Positions 1 through 9,337 of a stretch of DNA of 64,000 bases are shown here, in pieces (positions within the stretch are counted from its first letter, which is position 1; each line of letters begins with the position of its first letter). This stretch comes from Demequina sp. B12. GTDB lineage: Bacteria; Actinomycetota; Actinomycetes; Actinomycetales; Demequinaceae. A model generated the notes under the pieces. The model saw only the letters and a program-made list of their open reading frames with translations. It ran no database searches and had not been told where the DNA came from. Location of the stretch: positions 62,001 through 126,000 of the forward strand of contig NZ_JAPEHU010000003.1 in NCBI RefSeq assembly GCF_028823635.1. The letters are read 5' to 3'. The translations under genes and the position numbers were made by a program.

Positions 1-323
1 ACGGAGCCATGCCCGGGGAGGTGGCTTACGCGGCGTCCAAGGCGGCACTGTCCGGCGTGACAGCCACCGTCGCGGCTGAGCTCCTCGAGTTGGGCATCAT
101 CCTCAACACCATCAATCCCGGACCCGTCAACACCGGCTACCTCGACTCCGACTCGACTGACCGCGACCTGGGCCCTATCGATGAGTGGCGACAGCGCACA
201 CCGTTTGGACGCTTCGGTGAACCCGCAGATCCCGCGAACCTCATCGCGTGGCTCGTGTCCGACGAGGGCACCTGGATGGTAGGGCAGGTACTGAAATCAG
301 ATGGCGGGCTCAGCCTGTACTAG
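1..323 (+). CDS. SDR family oxidoreductase, C-terminal part (5' end outside window)
   Basis: This is the C-terminal half of a short-chain dehydrogenase/reductase, an NAD(P)-dependent oxidoreductase of unknown substrate. The reading frame is open from base 1. An ATG at 9 lies inside the family's conserved core and is not the true start, because the catalytic YxxxK motif (YAASK) follows only six residues later. Further family marks are the NPGPV segment after the active site and a C-terminal GQVLKSDGGLSLY, where SDRs usually end in a G-x-x-DGG sequence. The Rossmann nucleotide-binding N-terminus is missing because the window cuts it off. It converges on dnaE, about 106 bases away. The substrate cannot be inferred. 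Confidence 0.9.
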   Translation, partial: GAMPGEVAYAASKAALSGVTATVAAELLELGIILNTINPGPVNTGYLDSDSTDRDLGPIDEWRQRTPFGRFGEPADPANLIAWLVSDEGTWMVGQVLKSDGGLSLY

Positions 324-363
324 TGCCGCGCGTGCGTCCCCCTCGGCGGAGGCGTCGCTGAGT

Positions 364-418
364 TCCGACGGCCAGGAGCGTGTGGGCGCTCAGATCCCGC
401 CGTGTATTCACGGCCAGG
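364..418. repeat. Spaced repeat element, intergenic copy (copy A)
   Basis: Lies in the SDR-dnaE gap. It contains TC-GACGGCCAGG (one mismatch against copy B), then 19 unconserved bases, CCCGCCG, 7 semi-conserved bases and ACGGCCAGG. The same blocks at exactly the same spacing occur inside hrpA at 4770-4824. The two ACGGCCAGG words are 42 bases apart in both copies. By eye about 35 of 55 positions match, nearly all inside the three blocks. Only two copies are seen in the window. The nature of the element is unknown. Confidence 0.5.
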
Positions 419-422
419 CGGG
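396..422. terminator. Weak hairpin between convergent SDR and dnaE
   Basis: CCGTG-TATT-CACGG (400-413) sits inside a looser CCCGCC/GGCGGG pairing (396-401 with 417-422). It overlaps repeat copy A. It could act as a two-way terminator for the converging SDR gene and dnaE, but there is no T-run and the stem is short. Confidence 0.3.
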
Positions 423-429
423 AGGGGTA

Positions 430-3400
430 CTAGGTCGCGAGGCAGCTAGGACCGAACGCAGCTTTCAAGTCCCCGTACAGCGCAGAAGAACGCGACACTC
501 GGAACTCGTCTCCCAGGCGCATCGTCAACGAGTCACCTGGGCCGGTCAACACCATGCGGACCTCCAAGTTCCCTGGATGCGCGGCAAGGATGTTCTTCAA
601 CTCCCCCACCAATGCCGGGTTCACGCGTGCCGCGGGCAGGGTGATCACGACCGGTGACGTGTCCTGGACCTGCAGGTTCGGAACGCGAACCTCGACGGCA
701 GAGAACTGCAAGCCGCCATCGCCACGTTCTCGAGCACGGACTTTGATAGCCAAGACGGAGTCATCGGTGAGATCGCGCGCATAGGTCTCGTAGGTCTTTC
801 CAAAGAACGAGATTTCCGTCTCGCCTGACATGTCCTCGAGGGTCACGATGGCGTAGGCGTTGCCGGACTTCGCGACTCGACGGTCCACTCGGGTCACCAG
901 ACCTGCGAAGGACGCCTGGCCACCGTCGGACAAGCCATTGGAGGGTGTGGCATTCAGGATCTGGTGCGAAGCCTCTGAACGGATGACATGGTCGAGGCCC
1001 GACAGCGGATGGTCGGACACGTACAGGCCCAACATGTCGCGCTCAAGGTTGAGTTTGGTCTTCTTGTCCCACTCTTCGAGGTCAGGAACAGTGACCGTGA
1101 CACCTCCGCCCAGATCTTCGTCACCCCCAAACAGGTCAAACTGCCCGGTGGCTTCCTGACGTTTGACGCCCACGACAGAGTCGATGGCCTGCTCGTGTAC
1201 GGCGTTCAGCGAGCGGCGGGTGTGCCCCAGCGAGTCGAATGCCCCAGCTTTGATCAGTGAGTCGATGGTGCGCTTGTTACACACGGTTGCGGGGACCTTG
1301 TCCAAGAAGTCCTGGAACGAAGTAAAGGCACCCTTCTCTGTGCGCGCCTTGATGATTCCCTCGACCACGTTGGTGCCCACATTGCGCACTGCCGACAACC
1401 CAAAGCGCACGTCCTTACCGACTGCGGAGAAGAATGCGATGGACTCGTTGACGTCTGGCGGCAAGACCGTGATGCCCATGCGTCGGCACTCCGCCAAGTA
1501 CAGTGCGGACTTGTCCTTATCCGTTCCCACTGAGGTGAGCAGGGCGGCCATGAACTCGGTCGGATAGTGAGCCTTGAGGTAGGCCGTCCAGAACGACAGC
1601 ACTCCATAGGCGGCGGTGTGCGCCTTGTTAAACGCGTAGTCGGCGAAGGGCAGCAGCGTGTCCCACAGCGCCTTAATCGCGGCATCGGAGTACCCGTTGG
1701 CCTTCATGCCAGCTTCGAAGGGCTCGAACTCCTTGTCGAGAATCTCCTTCTTTTTCTTACCCATGGCACGGCGCAGAAGGTCTGCCGCACCCAGGGTGTA
1801 ACCGGCGACGATCTGCGCGATGCGTTGCACCTGCTCTTGGTACACGATCAGGCCATACGTGATCCCGAGCACTTCCTTGAGCGGCTCGTCCAGTTCCGGG
1901 TGGATGGGCTCGATCTGCTGGCGACCGTTCTTGCGCTCCGCGTACTTGGTGTGGGACTCCATTCCCATGGGCCCCGGGCGGTACAAAGCTAGAACTGCGG
2001 AAATGTCCTCAAAGGAGTCCGGCTTCATTTGGCGAAGCAACTGACGCATCGCGGTTCCATCGAGCTGGAACACTCCCAGGGTGTCACCGCGCCCCAGGAG
2101 TTCAAAGGTGGTCTGGTCCTCCAGCGGGAGATCCTCGAGCACCAAGGGGTCCTTGCCGTTGTGCTCAATGTTGTAGAGCGCATCGTCCAGGATCGTGAGG
2201 TTACGCAGGCCCAAGAAGTCCATCTTGACCAACCCCAGGCCTTCACATGTGGGGTAGTCGAACTGCGTAATGACGGCGCCGTCTTGCTCGCGGCGCATGA
2301 TCGGGATGATGTCAATCAGCGGGTGGCTGGACATGATCACGCCGGCAGCGTGAACACCCCATTGCCGTTTCAGCCCCTCAAGTCCCTGTGCGAGTTCAAA
2401 CACCTGCTGCGCCTCGGGATCGGCTTCCAACAGGGCACGGAAGTCTTGGCCTTCGTGGTGCCGAGCATGCTTGGAGTCGGTGATACCCACGAGCGGCATG
2501 TCCTTGCCCATGATCGCCTCGGGGTAGGCCTTGGTTAGCTGCTCCCCCACCGCGAAGGGCTTGCCGAGCACGCGGGCCGCGTCTTTCAGCGCCTGCTTGG
2601 CCTTGATGGTCCCGTACGTCGCGATCATCGCGACCTTTTCCTCGCCGTACTTGTCACTCACATAGCGAATGACCTCTGCGCGCCGGCGCTCATCGAAGTC
2701 GATATCGAAGTCAGGCTTGGACTCGCGCTCGGGGTTAAGGAATCGCTCGAAGTACAGCTGGTGAACGATGGGGTCGATGTCCGTGATTTTCATCGCGTAG
2801 GCGGCCATCGAACCGGCACCGGAACCACGGCCAGGTCCCACGCGGATGTTGTTGTCTTTTGCCCACTGGATGAAGTCGGCGACCACCAGGAAGTAGCCCG
2901 GGTATCCCTTGCCGGCGATGACTTCGATCTCGAAGTTGGCGCGCTCTTGCACCTCGGCCGGAATGGTCTCACCGAACCGCTCGTGCAGGCCCTTTTGGAC
3001 TTCCTTCACGAACCACGAATGCTCATCTTCGCCTTCGGGAACGTCGTAGACCGGCATGTAGTCGGCCTTGGTGTCGAACTCGACCTCGCACTTCTCTGCA
3101 ATCTCGAGAGTGGAGTCACATGCCTCCGGCAGTTCCTTCCACAGATCACGCATCTCGGCTGCGGACTTCAGGTAGTAGCCGTTGCCGTTGAAGGCAAAGC
3201 GCTTTCCGCCCTGCTCATACGTGGGTTCGTTGAGGTTTGACCCGGACTGCACGCACAGCAGCGCCTCATGCGCAACGGAGTCTTCTTTGCGTACGTAGTG
3301 CGAGTCATTGGTCGCCACCAGTGGCGCGCCAATCTGGTGGGCGAGTCGCAGGAGGTCTTCGCGGACACGCTTTTCCAGGTGGAGGTCGTGGTCCATCAGT

Positions 3401-3969
3401 TCGACGTAGAAGTTCTCCGCGCCAAAGATGTCTTGGAACTCGCCTGCGGCGCGAAGGGCCTCGTCATACTGGCCTAGGCGTAGGCGGGTTTGTACTTCCC
3501 CGGACGGGCAACCCGTCGTGGCGATGATGCCCTTGGAGAACCGCTGCAACAGGTCGCGGTCCATACGCGGTTTGTGGAACTGACCTTCGAGCGATGCGTA
3601 GGACGACATGCGGAACAAGTTGTGCATCCCCGCGGTGTTCTGCGCCCACATCGTCATGTGGGTGTAGGCGCCACCGGCCGAGACATCGTCACGTTCCTGG
3701 CCACGCTCACCCCACCGGACGCGGGTCTTGTCCTGACGTGCTGTTCCCGGGGTGAGGTAAGCCTCGACACCAATGATGGGTTTGACGCCATGCGCCTGGC
3801 CCTTGGCCCAGAAGTCGTAGGCACCAAAGATGTAGCCGTGGTCAGTGGTGGCGAGCGCAGTCTGCCCCAGTTCCTTGGCGTGGGTGAAGAGGTCGTCGAG
3901 CCGCGCTGCACCGTCCAGCATCGAGTATTCGGTGTGGACATGGAGGTGCACAAAATCACTGCCGGACAT
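430..3969 (-). CDS. dnaE: DNA polymerase III subunit alpha
   Basis: This is the catalytic subunit of the replicative DNA polymerase III (1179 aa, the usual DnaE length). The N-terminal PHP domain starts with HLHVHTEYS (about residues 8-16). The family C polymerase core carries the acidic catalytic segment PDFDIDFDE at about 419-427 and the GPGRGSGAGS loop at about 379-388. A C-terminal OB-fold runs from about 1000 to 1045. No exonuclease domain insertion of the PolC type is present, so proofreading would come from elsewhere. The ATG start at 3969 is followed directly by the PHP motif. It is the last large gene of the minus-strand run that begins upstream with lspA and rluD, but hrpA and its hydrolase (plus strand) separate it from GNAT. 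It shares a 71-base divergent gap with hrpA. Confidence 0.98.
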   Translation of the reverse strand: MSGSDFVHLHVHTEYSMLDGAARLDDLFTHAKELGQTALATTDHGYIFGAYDFWAKGQAHGVKPIIGVEAYLTPGTARQDKTRVRWGERGQERDDVSAGGAYTHMTMWAQNTAGMHNLFRMSSYASLEGQFHKPRMDRDLLQRFSKGIIATTGCPSGEVQTRLRLGQYDEALRAAGEFQDIFGAENFYVELMDHDLHLEKRVREDLLRLAHQIGAPLVATNDSHYVRKEDSVAHEALLCVQSGSNLNEPTYEQGGKRFAFNGNGYYLKSAAEMRDLWKELPEACDSTLEIAEKCEVEFDTKADYMPVYDVPEGEDEHSWFVKEVQKGLHERFGETIPAEVQERANFEIEVIAGKGYPGYFLVVADFIQWAKDNNIRVGPGRGSGAGSMAAYAMKITDIDPIVHQLYFERFLNPERESKPDFDIDFDERRRAEVIRYVSDKYGEEKVAMIATYGTIKAKQALKDAARVLGKPFAVGEQLTKAYPEAIMGKDMPLVGITDSKHARHHEGQDFRALLEADPEAQQVFELAQGLEGLKRQWGVHAAGVIMSSHPLIDIIPIMRREQDGAVITQFDYPTCEGLGLVKMDFLGLRNLTILDDALYNIEHNGKDPLVLEDLPLEDQTTFELLGRGDTLGVFQLDGTAMRQLLRQMKPDSFEDISAVLALYRPGPMGMESHTKYAERKNGRQQIEPIHPELDEPLKEVLGITYGLIVYQEQVQRIAQIVAGYTLGAADLLRRAMGKKKKEILDKEFEPFEAGMKANGYSDAAIKALWDTLLPFADYAFNKAHTAAYGVLSFWTAYLKAHYPTEFMAALLTSVGTDKDKSALYLAECRRMGITVLPPDVNESIAFFSAVGKDVRFGLSAVRNVGTNVVEGIIKARTEKGAFTSFQDFLDKVPATVCNKRTIDSLIKAGAFDSLGHTRRSLNAVHEQAIDSVVGVKRQEATGQFDLFGGDEDLGGGVTVTVPDLEEWDKKTKLNLERDMLGLYVSDHPLSGLDHVIRSEASHQILNATPSNGLSDGGQASFAGLVTRVDRRVAKSGNAYAIVTLEDMSGETEISFFGKTYETYARDLTDDSVLAIKVRARERGDGGLQFSAVEVRVPNLQVQDTSPVVITLPAARVNPALVGELKNILAAHPGNLEVRMVLTGPGDSLTMRLGDEFRVSRSSALYGDLKAAFGPSCLAT

Positions 3970-4040
3970 GGCACCCGATTCTAGGACCGACCACAGACAT
4001 CAGGTAGCCACGCGCCCGGCGCTCCCCCAAGCCTGAGACA

Positions 4041-7000
4041 ATGTCGCCTGTGCGCGATCAGTCCTCCCCCTCGAAGCAGGGCCGTTCCGCCCCTCGGCGC
4101 CGCAAGCCCCACCACTCTTCGACGGTAAGCCGCAAGGAGTTGGCGGCCGCGGCATCGGCCCGTAGCGCTGTCACTGTGCCCCCCATCTCGTATCCTGCCG
4201 AGCTCCCCGTGAGCGCCCGCCGCGAAGACATCGCCGCTGCTATTCGTGACCACCAAGTGGTCATTGTGGCGGGCGAAACGGGCTCCGGAAAGACCACGCA
4301 GTTGCCAAAGATCTGCCTAGATTTGGGGCGTGGGCGCGCCGGACAGATTGGCCATACTCAGCCACGCCGTATTGCCGCACGCTCGGTCGCGGAGAGAATC
4401 GCAGAAGAGCTCACCACCACGCTCGGTGACATTGTGGGATACCAGGTGCGATTCACCGACGAGTCGAGCGACCGCACGCTGGTCAGGGTGATGACAGACG
4501 GCATCTTGCTGGCTCAGATTCAACGCGATCCGGATCTGTTGGCCTATGACACTCTCATCATTGACGAGGCCCACGAACGCAGCCTCAACATTGACTTCCT
4601 CCTGGGCTATCTCACTAATCTCTTGCCGCGGCGCCCCGACCTCAAAATCATCATCACGTCCGCGACCATCGACTCGGAGCGTTTCGCGCGTCATTTTGCG
4701 CCCGGCGGGCCCCTTCCGCTCTTGGATGAGGCCGATGCCGGGGCACTGCCCGCATCCAAGTCGCCGGAATCTGACGGCCAGGGCGCAAACGGGGCGGGTT
4801 CCCCGCCGAGTTTCTACGGCCAGGGGAAGACAGCGCCCGTGGTCGAGGTCACCGGCCGGACCTACCCCGTGGAGATCCGCTACCGACCGCTCGCGGGAGA
4901 AACCCGTGGCGAGGAGCTCGACCAGACGGCAGGCATCGTCGCGGCCTGCGACGAGCTGATGGCTGAGGGCCCAGGCGACATTTTGGTCTTCTTGTCCGGT
5001 GAGCGTGAGATCCGTGATGCAGCCGATGCGCTCGAAGCGCACCTGGGCCCGCGAGCGCGCGACACGAAGCACCCCAACCGCGTCGAGATTCTGCCCCTGT
5101 ATAGCCGGTTGAGTGCGGCGGAGCAGCATCGGGTGTTCGAGCGCCACAGTGCACGGCGCATTGTGCTGTCCACGAACGTTGCGGAGACGTCGCTTACCGT
5201 CCCCGGGATTCACTATGTGGTGGACCCCGGAACGGCCCGTATCTCTCGCTACTCGAAGGCGACGAAGGTTCAACGGCTACCGATCGAGCCCATCTCCCAG
5301 GCCAGCGCGAACCAGCGTTCAGGCCGTGCGGGACGTTTGGCCGACGGCATTGCGATCCGCCTGTACTCGCACGAGGACTTTGAGGGCAGGGACGCCTTCA
5401 CCGAGCCGGAAATCTTGCGTACTTCATTGGCCAGCGTGCTGCTGCAGATGATCTCCGTGGGGGTGGTGTCCTCACCGGACGATGTGGCCGCCTTCCCCTT
5501 TGTTGAGCCGCCAGACACCCGCGCGATTCGTGATGGCGTGACGCTGTTGACCGAGTTGGGTGCGATCGAACTGCGTGATGGCACTACCCGCCTCACCTCG
5601 ACAGGACGAACGCTGGCGCGCCTGCCGATGGACCCCCGTGCCGCACGGATGATCGTCGAGGCGGACAAGCACGGTGTCGCGCATGAGGTGGCGATCATCG
5701 CAGCGGCGCTGAGCATTCAGGATCCGCGCGAGCGGCCCGCTGAACAGCGTGAAGCCGCCGATCAACTTCACCGGCGTTTTGCCGACCCGCGATCTGATCT
5801 CCTCAGCTATCTCAACCTGTGGGAACACTTGCGGTCGCGGCGTGCTGACTTGTCGGGAAACGCGTTCCGGAAAGAGGTCAGAGCCGAACACCTGAACTAC
5901 TTGCGTATCCGCGAGTGGCAAGACGTCGTCACCCAAATTCGCCAGACCGCAAAGCCCCTGGGTCTCACGATGGAGCGCAGACAGCCCAGCAGGGCCGATG
6001 CTGGCGAGCCTGACGATCAGGGCAGCAGCAGCCACGTGCGGTACGTCTGGAATGACGAGGCCATTCACCGGTCGGTGTTGGCTGGCTTGCTGAGCCAGAT
6101 CGGCATGCAGGTCACCGCGGAGCCCAAGGCTTCCGACTTTGCACACTTGCGTGGCGGTGCGAAAGAAGCCGCGATGCGCCGTGCCAAGAAGGCAGCACGC
6201 AATGAGTATCTGGGGTCGCGAGGCGCAAAGTTCGCGATCTTCCCGGGCTCTCCCCTGTCTAAGAAGCCGCCGGAGTTCGTCATGGCGGCAGAACTGGTGG
6301 AGACCTCCCGATTGTGGGCGCGTGACGTGGCAGCCATCAAGCCCGAATGGGCCGAGACGCTCGCGGGCGACCTTGGCAAGAAGACGTACTCGGATCCGGT
6401 GTGGTCTGCGAAACGAGGTGCTGCCGTCGCCACGGAGAAGGTGCTGCTCTACGGCGTTCCCATCGTGACGGACCGCACCATCTTGTGGGGACGGATCCGT
6501 CCGCACGAGGCTCGTGACATGTTCATCCGACAAGCTCTTGTTGAGGGCGAGTGGCGCACACACCATCGTTTCTGGCGCGACAATCAGCGCGTCCTCGACG
6601 AGGCTCAAGAGCTGGAGGCCCGCACCCGGTCACGGGGCCTCGTTGTCGACGAGGATGTGCTGTTCGATTTCTACGACGAACGTATCCCCGAGTCAGTCGT
6701 GTCTCAACGCCACTTTGATCGGTGGTGGAAGGAGGCACGGCGCAGGGATGCTTCGCTCTTGACCTTCACGTTGGGCGATGTCGCTCCCGAACACGAAGAG
6801 CTGGATCTTGCTGCGTTTCCCGAGGTGTGGCCGCAGGGTGACCTTGCGCTCAGCCTGAGTTACACCCACGATCCCGGTTCTGATTCCGACGGAGTGACGG
6901 TCCACATTCCTGTGGAGTTGTTGCCTCGCGTGGTGCCCGATGGCTTCGATTGGCTCGTTCCGGGCCTGGCAGATGACCTAGCGACGGGAACGATTCGCGC

Positions 7001-8363
7001 GCTCCCTAAGAGCGTGCGTCGGCTCCTGGTGCCCGCACCGGACACCGCACGAGCCGTGGTGGCGTGGCTTGAGCGCGAGACACCCGCGTGGGCCGATGCG
7101 GCACGCGCCGGAGATAGGGCCGAGTCCTACCGAGATGCCTTCACACGTGCCGTGCGCGCGATTCGTGACGTTGAGATTCCGGCGGAGGCCTGGGCCGATG
7201 TTGAGGAGCGGCTACCCGCGCATCTGCGGGTCCAGTTCCGTGTCGAATCCGGTGCCGGCGTCTTGGGCGAGTCAACATCGCTCCTGGCATTGCAGCGCAG
7301 ATTGGCTCCCGAGGCACAGTCCGCAGTGAGCGCCGCCATCGGTACACCTGCAGGCGTGGCGCGCCGAGGAGCCGCTCGCGGCTCGGAGGCACCGCCGACG
7401 GACGCTGAGAGCATTCACCCGTCTCGACCTGTGGCGGACAGCACGATGCTGCACGGTTCGCTCGAACGCACTGCGCTGTCCTCGTGGCCAGCTGATGTCG
7501 CGGCTAATGGCACACTCCCCGAGCACATCACTGTGGAAGTGACCGGAGCGGCAGGCCCGGGTGCGACTGTGACGGGCTACCCAGCCTTGGTCGATGAAGG
7601 CACGCACGGTGTCGCGCTACGTGTGCTCGCGCACCGTGAAACCGTGGCTTCCACCCACACGGCCGGCATACGTGCACTGATCCTCGCTGAGGTCGGCCTC
7701 GCAACCAAGCGCGTCACAACCCGCTGGAACGCGTCCGAGGCCATGAACATGGCGGCCTCCCCCTACAGGTCTACCGATGCTCTCGTCCAAGACCTGCAGC
7801 GTGCCGCGATCGCGACACTCACCGCACACGACGACCTCAGCCAGGTCCGCGATCAATCCAGCTATTCCTTGATTCGCGACCGAGTGAAGGGCGCACTGGA
7901 GGATTCCGTTCTCGAGATCGCACGGACCGTCGCGTCCGCGCTGGCGGCCTACAGGGAACTTGAATCGCGAATCTCGGCATCGTCATCCTTCGCGCTGCTC
8001 GCCACCGCAACCGACATCCGTGAAGCGGTAGGGACGCTGATCTACGACGGCTTCATCGCTGACACGGCCCCGGACCGCCTGGGCCACCTGGCCCGCTACT
8101 TGACTGCGGCACAGCACAGGCTCGACAAGGCGGCGCGCGACCCCCACCGCGACGCGGTGCTCGCGGGCCAAGTCCGCGATGTCGCCGATGCCATCGCCCA
8201 GAGTCGTCGCGCCCTTGAGAGCGGCCGCCCGGACCCCGCGAAGGCCGCCGGATTGGACCGTGCGCGGTGGCTACTCGAGGAACTACGAGTGTCCCTGTTT
8301 GCCCAGCAACTCGGAACGGCCGAGCCCGTGTCCGCGAAACGCATCATGAAGGAGTTGTCGTGA
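4041..8363 (+). CDS. hrpA: ATP-dependent RNA helicase HrpA
   Basis: A DEAH/RHA-family RNA helicase of 1440 aa, within the range of long actinobacterial HrpA proteins. Motif I GETGSGKTTQ is at about 78-87, DEAH at 175-178, motif III SAT at about 207-209, and motif VI QRSGRAGR lies near 425. It is followed by the helicase-associated region and a long C-terminal HrpA-specific domain. Between the two RecA lobes sits a low-complexity linker (about residues 222-265). Part of it, S244 to Q261, is encoded by repeat copy B (4770-4824). HrpA acts on structured RNA and stalled ribosomes in well-studied bacteria; that role is inferred here by family. The ATG at 4041 has only a weak ribosome site. The stop overlaps the GTG start of the next gene. 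Confidence 0.96.
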   Translation: MSPVRDQSSPSKQGRSAPRRRKPHHSSTVSRKELAAAASARSAVTVPPISYPAELPVSARREDIAAAIRDHQVVIVAGETGSGKTTQLPKICLDLGRGRAGQIGHTQPRRIAARSVAERIAEELTTTLGDIVGYQVRFTDESSDRTLVRVMTDGILLAQIQRDPDLLAYDTLIIDEAHERSLNIDFLLGYLTNLLPRRPDLKIIITSATIDSERFARHFAPGGPLPLLDEADAGALPASKSPESDGQGANGAGSPPSFYGQGKTAPVVEVTGRTYPVEIRYRPLAGETRGEELDQTAGIVAACDELMAEGPGDILVFLSGEREIRDAADALEAHLGPRARDTKHPNRVEILPLYSRLSAAEQHRVFERHSARRIVLSTNVAETSLTVPGIHYVVDPGTARISRYSKATKVQRLPIEPISQASANQRSGRAGRLADGIAIRLYSHEDFEGRDAFTEPEILRTSLASVLLQMISVGVVSSPDDVAAFPFVEPPDTRAIRDGVTLLTELGAIELRDGTTRLTSTGRTLARLPMDPRAARMIVEADKHGVAHEVAIIAAALSIQDPRERPAEQREAADQLHRRFADPRSDLLSYLNLWEHLRSRRADLSGNAFRKEVRAEHLNYLRIREWQDVVTQIRQTAKPLGLTMERRQPSRADAGEPDDQGSSSHVRYVWNDEAIHRSVLAGLLSQIGMQVTAEPKASDFAHLRGGAKEAAMRRAKKAARNEYLGSRGAKFAIFPGSPLSKKPPEFVMAAELVETSRLWARDVAAIKPEWAETLAGDLGKKTYSDPVWSAKRGAAVATEKVLLYGVPIVTDRTILWGRIRPHEARDMFIRQALVEGEWRTHHRFWRDNQRVLDEAQELEARTRSRGLVVDEDVLFDFYDERIPESVVSQRHFDRWWKEARRRDASLLTFTLGDVAPEHEELDLAAFPEVWPQGDLALSLSYTHDPGSDSDGVTVHIPVELLPRVVPDGFDWLVPGLADDLATGTIRALPKSVRRLLVPAPDTARAVVAWLERETPAWADAARAGDRAESYRDAFTRAVRAIRDVEIPAEAWADVEERLPAHLRVQFRVESGAGVLGESTSLLALQRRLAPEAQSAVSAAIGTPAGVARRGAARGSEAPPTDAESIHPSRPVADSTMLHGSLERTALSSWPADVAANGTLPEHITVEVTGAAGPGATVTGYPALVDEGTHGVALRVLAHRETVASTHTAGIRALILAEVGLATKRVTTRWNASEAMNMAASPYRSTDALVQDLQRAAIATLTAHDDLSQVRDQSSYSLIRDRVKGALEDSVLEIARTVASALAAYRELESRISASSSFALLATATDIREAVGTLIYDGFIADTAPDRLGHLARYLTAAQHRLDKAARDPHRDAVLAGQVRDVADAIAQSRRALESGRPDPAKAAGLDRARWLLEELRVSLFAQQLGTAEPVSAKRIMKELS
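4770..4824. repeat. Spaced repeat element, copy B, in frame inside hrpA
   Basis: Shares three blocks with copy A at identical spacing: TC-GACGGCCAGG, CCCGCCG (4802-4808) and ACGGCCAGG (4816-4824). The centre forms a hairpin: GGCGGG (4793-4798), loop TTC, CCCGCC (4802-4807), with AAAC (4787-4790) facing GTTT (4810-4813). It is read as the hrpA linker peptide SDGQ...GA..PP....GQ. The corresponding plus-strand frame of copy A reads SDGQ...GA..PP...GQ, so the peptide pattern is shared too. Confidence 0.5.
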
Positions 8364-9337
8364 CCGACGACCAGCCCACCACCGCACCCGCGTCACGCCC
8401 CTGGCACGACATCGCTGCGCGCCTTGTGGCCCTGACCGCTCTTGCCGTGGTCGCGTTCGTGCTGGTGACCGCATGGGGAGCCGTGTGGCACGCACACCCG
8501 CTCTATCCCATTGCGCTGGCCGTGACAGTAGTGTTCGCCGGCCTCACCGTGTGGCGAACCTTCCGGTCCGTGAAGGAGCGTGCACTGTGGCGGATCATCA
8601 TGCGTGTGGTGGTTCTCGCGGTCGCCATCGCATGGGTCGCCGTGCTGGCATGGTTGCGCCCCATGGGCGCAGACGAGCCTGCGCTCACTGCGATGGCTTC
8701 CGACTCCGCCGTCACAGTGGACGAAGGCGCCACCGCCATCACCATGACGCCCACGGGCGAGGCCGCAGCAACGGGTGTGTTCTTCCAACCCGGCGCCCTC
8801 GTTGATGCCCGCGCCTACGCTGCGGTGCTGCGCCCCCTCGCGGAAGCTGGCCACACTGTCGTCATCCAGAAGCAGCCCGCGGGGATTGCTTTCCTCTCCC
8901 TCGGTGCCTTTGATCTCGCCGTCCGCAACCACGAGCAGATCGACCAATGGGTGCTCGGTGGGCACTCCCTTGGCGGAGTCGTCGCATCCATCGAAGCCGA
9001 CAGCGATGACACCAGCATCGACGGTGAGACCCCTGCCGCGGCTGGACTCTTCCTCTACGGCTCCTACCCCGCTGGCGATCAAAGCGACACGCTCGCCGTG
9101 CCAGTGCTGTCGCTCTCGGGTTCGGAAGACGGCCTCACTACTCCCGCGGATATTGAGACGTCCCGCGCGAATCTTCCCGCGGACGCCGCATTCGTCGAAA
9201 TCGAGGGCGCGACCCATGCGTACTTTGGCGACTACGGCACTCAGCAGCGGGACGGCACCCCCGCGATCAGCCACGATGACGCCCGGGCAGAGATCAGTGC
9301 ACTGACCGTCGAGTTCGTTCAGAGCGTCAGCCCGTGA
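8360..9337 (+). CDS. Membrane-anchored alpha/beta hydrolase
   Basis: A 325-aa protein with three predicted membrane segments (about 18-40, 48-68, 78-98) followed by an alpha/beta hydrolase domain that would face outward. The nucleophile elbow GHSLGG (S203), an acid in GSEDGL (D257) and a histidine in GATHAYF (H286) make a plausible catalytic triad. The start is the GTG at 8360, which overlaps the hrpA stop as GTGA, with AAGGAG at 8349-8354 five bases upstream. A longer in-frame reading from 8267 would run inside hrpA and is unlikely. The substrate is unknown; lipase, esterase or dienelactone-hydrolase-like activity are possible. It is translationally coupled to hrpA. Its last 11 bases overlap the convergent GNAT gene. 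Confidence 0.88.
   Translation: MTDDQPTTAPASRPWHDIAARLVALTALAVVAFVLVTAWGAVWHAHPLYPIALAVTVVFAGLTVWRTFRSVKERALWRIIMRVVVLAVAIAWVAVLAWLRPMGADEPALTAMASDSAVTVDEGATAITMTPTGEAAATGVFFQPGALVDARAYAAVLRPLAEAGHTVVIQKQPAGIAFLSLGAFDLAVRNHEQIDQWVLGGHSLGGVVASIEADSDDTSIDGETPAAAGLFLYGSYPAGDQSDTLAVPVLSLSGSEDGLTTPADIETSRANLPADAAFVEIEGATHAYFGDYGTQQRDGTPAISHDDARAEISALTVEFVQSVSP

Noticed and set aside
2826..2834. Third ACGGCCAGG word in dnaE
   Set aside because: No matching word 42 bases to either side and no CCCGCCG at the right distance; it encodes part of the conserved GPGRGSG region, so it is chance.
5472..6608. 378-aa minus-strand frame inside hrpA
   Set aside because: Antisense shadow of the helicase; no conserved motif.
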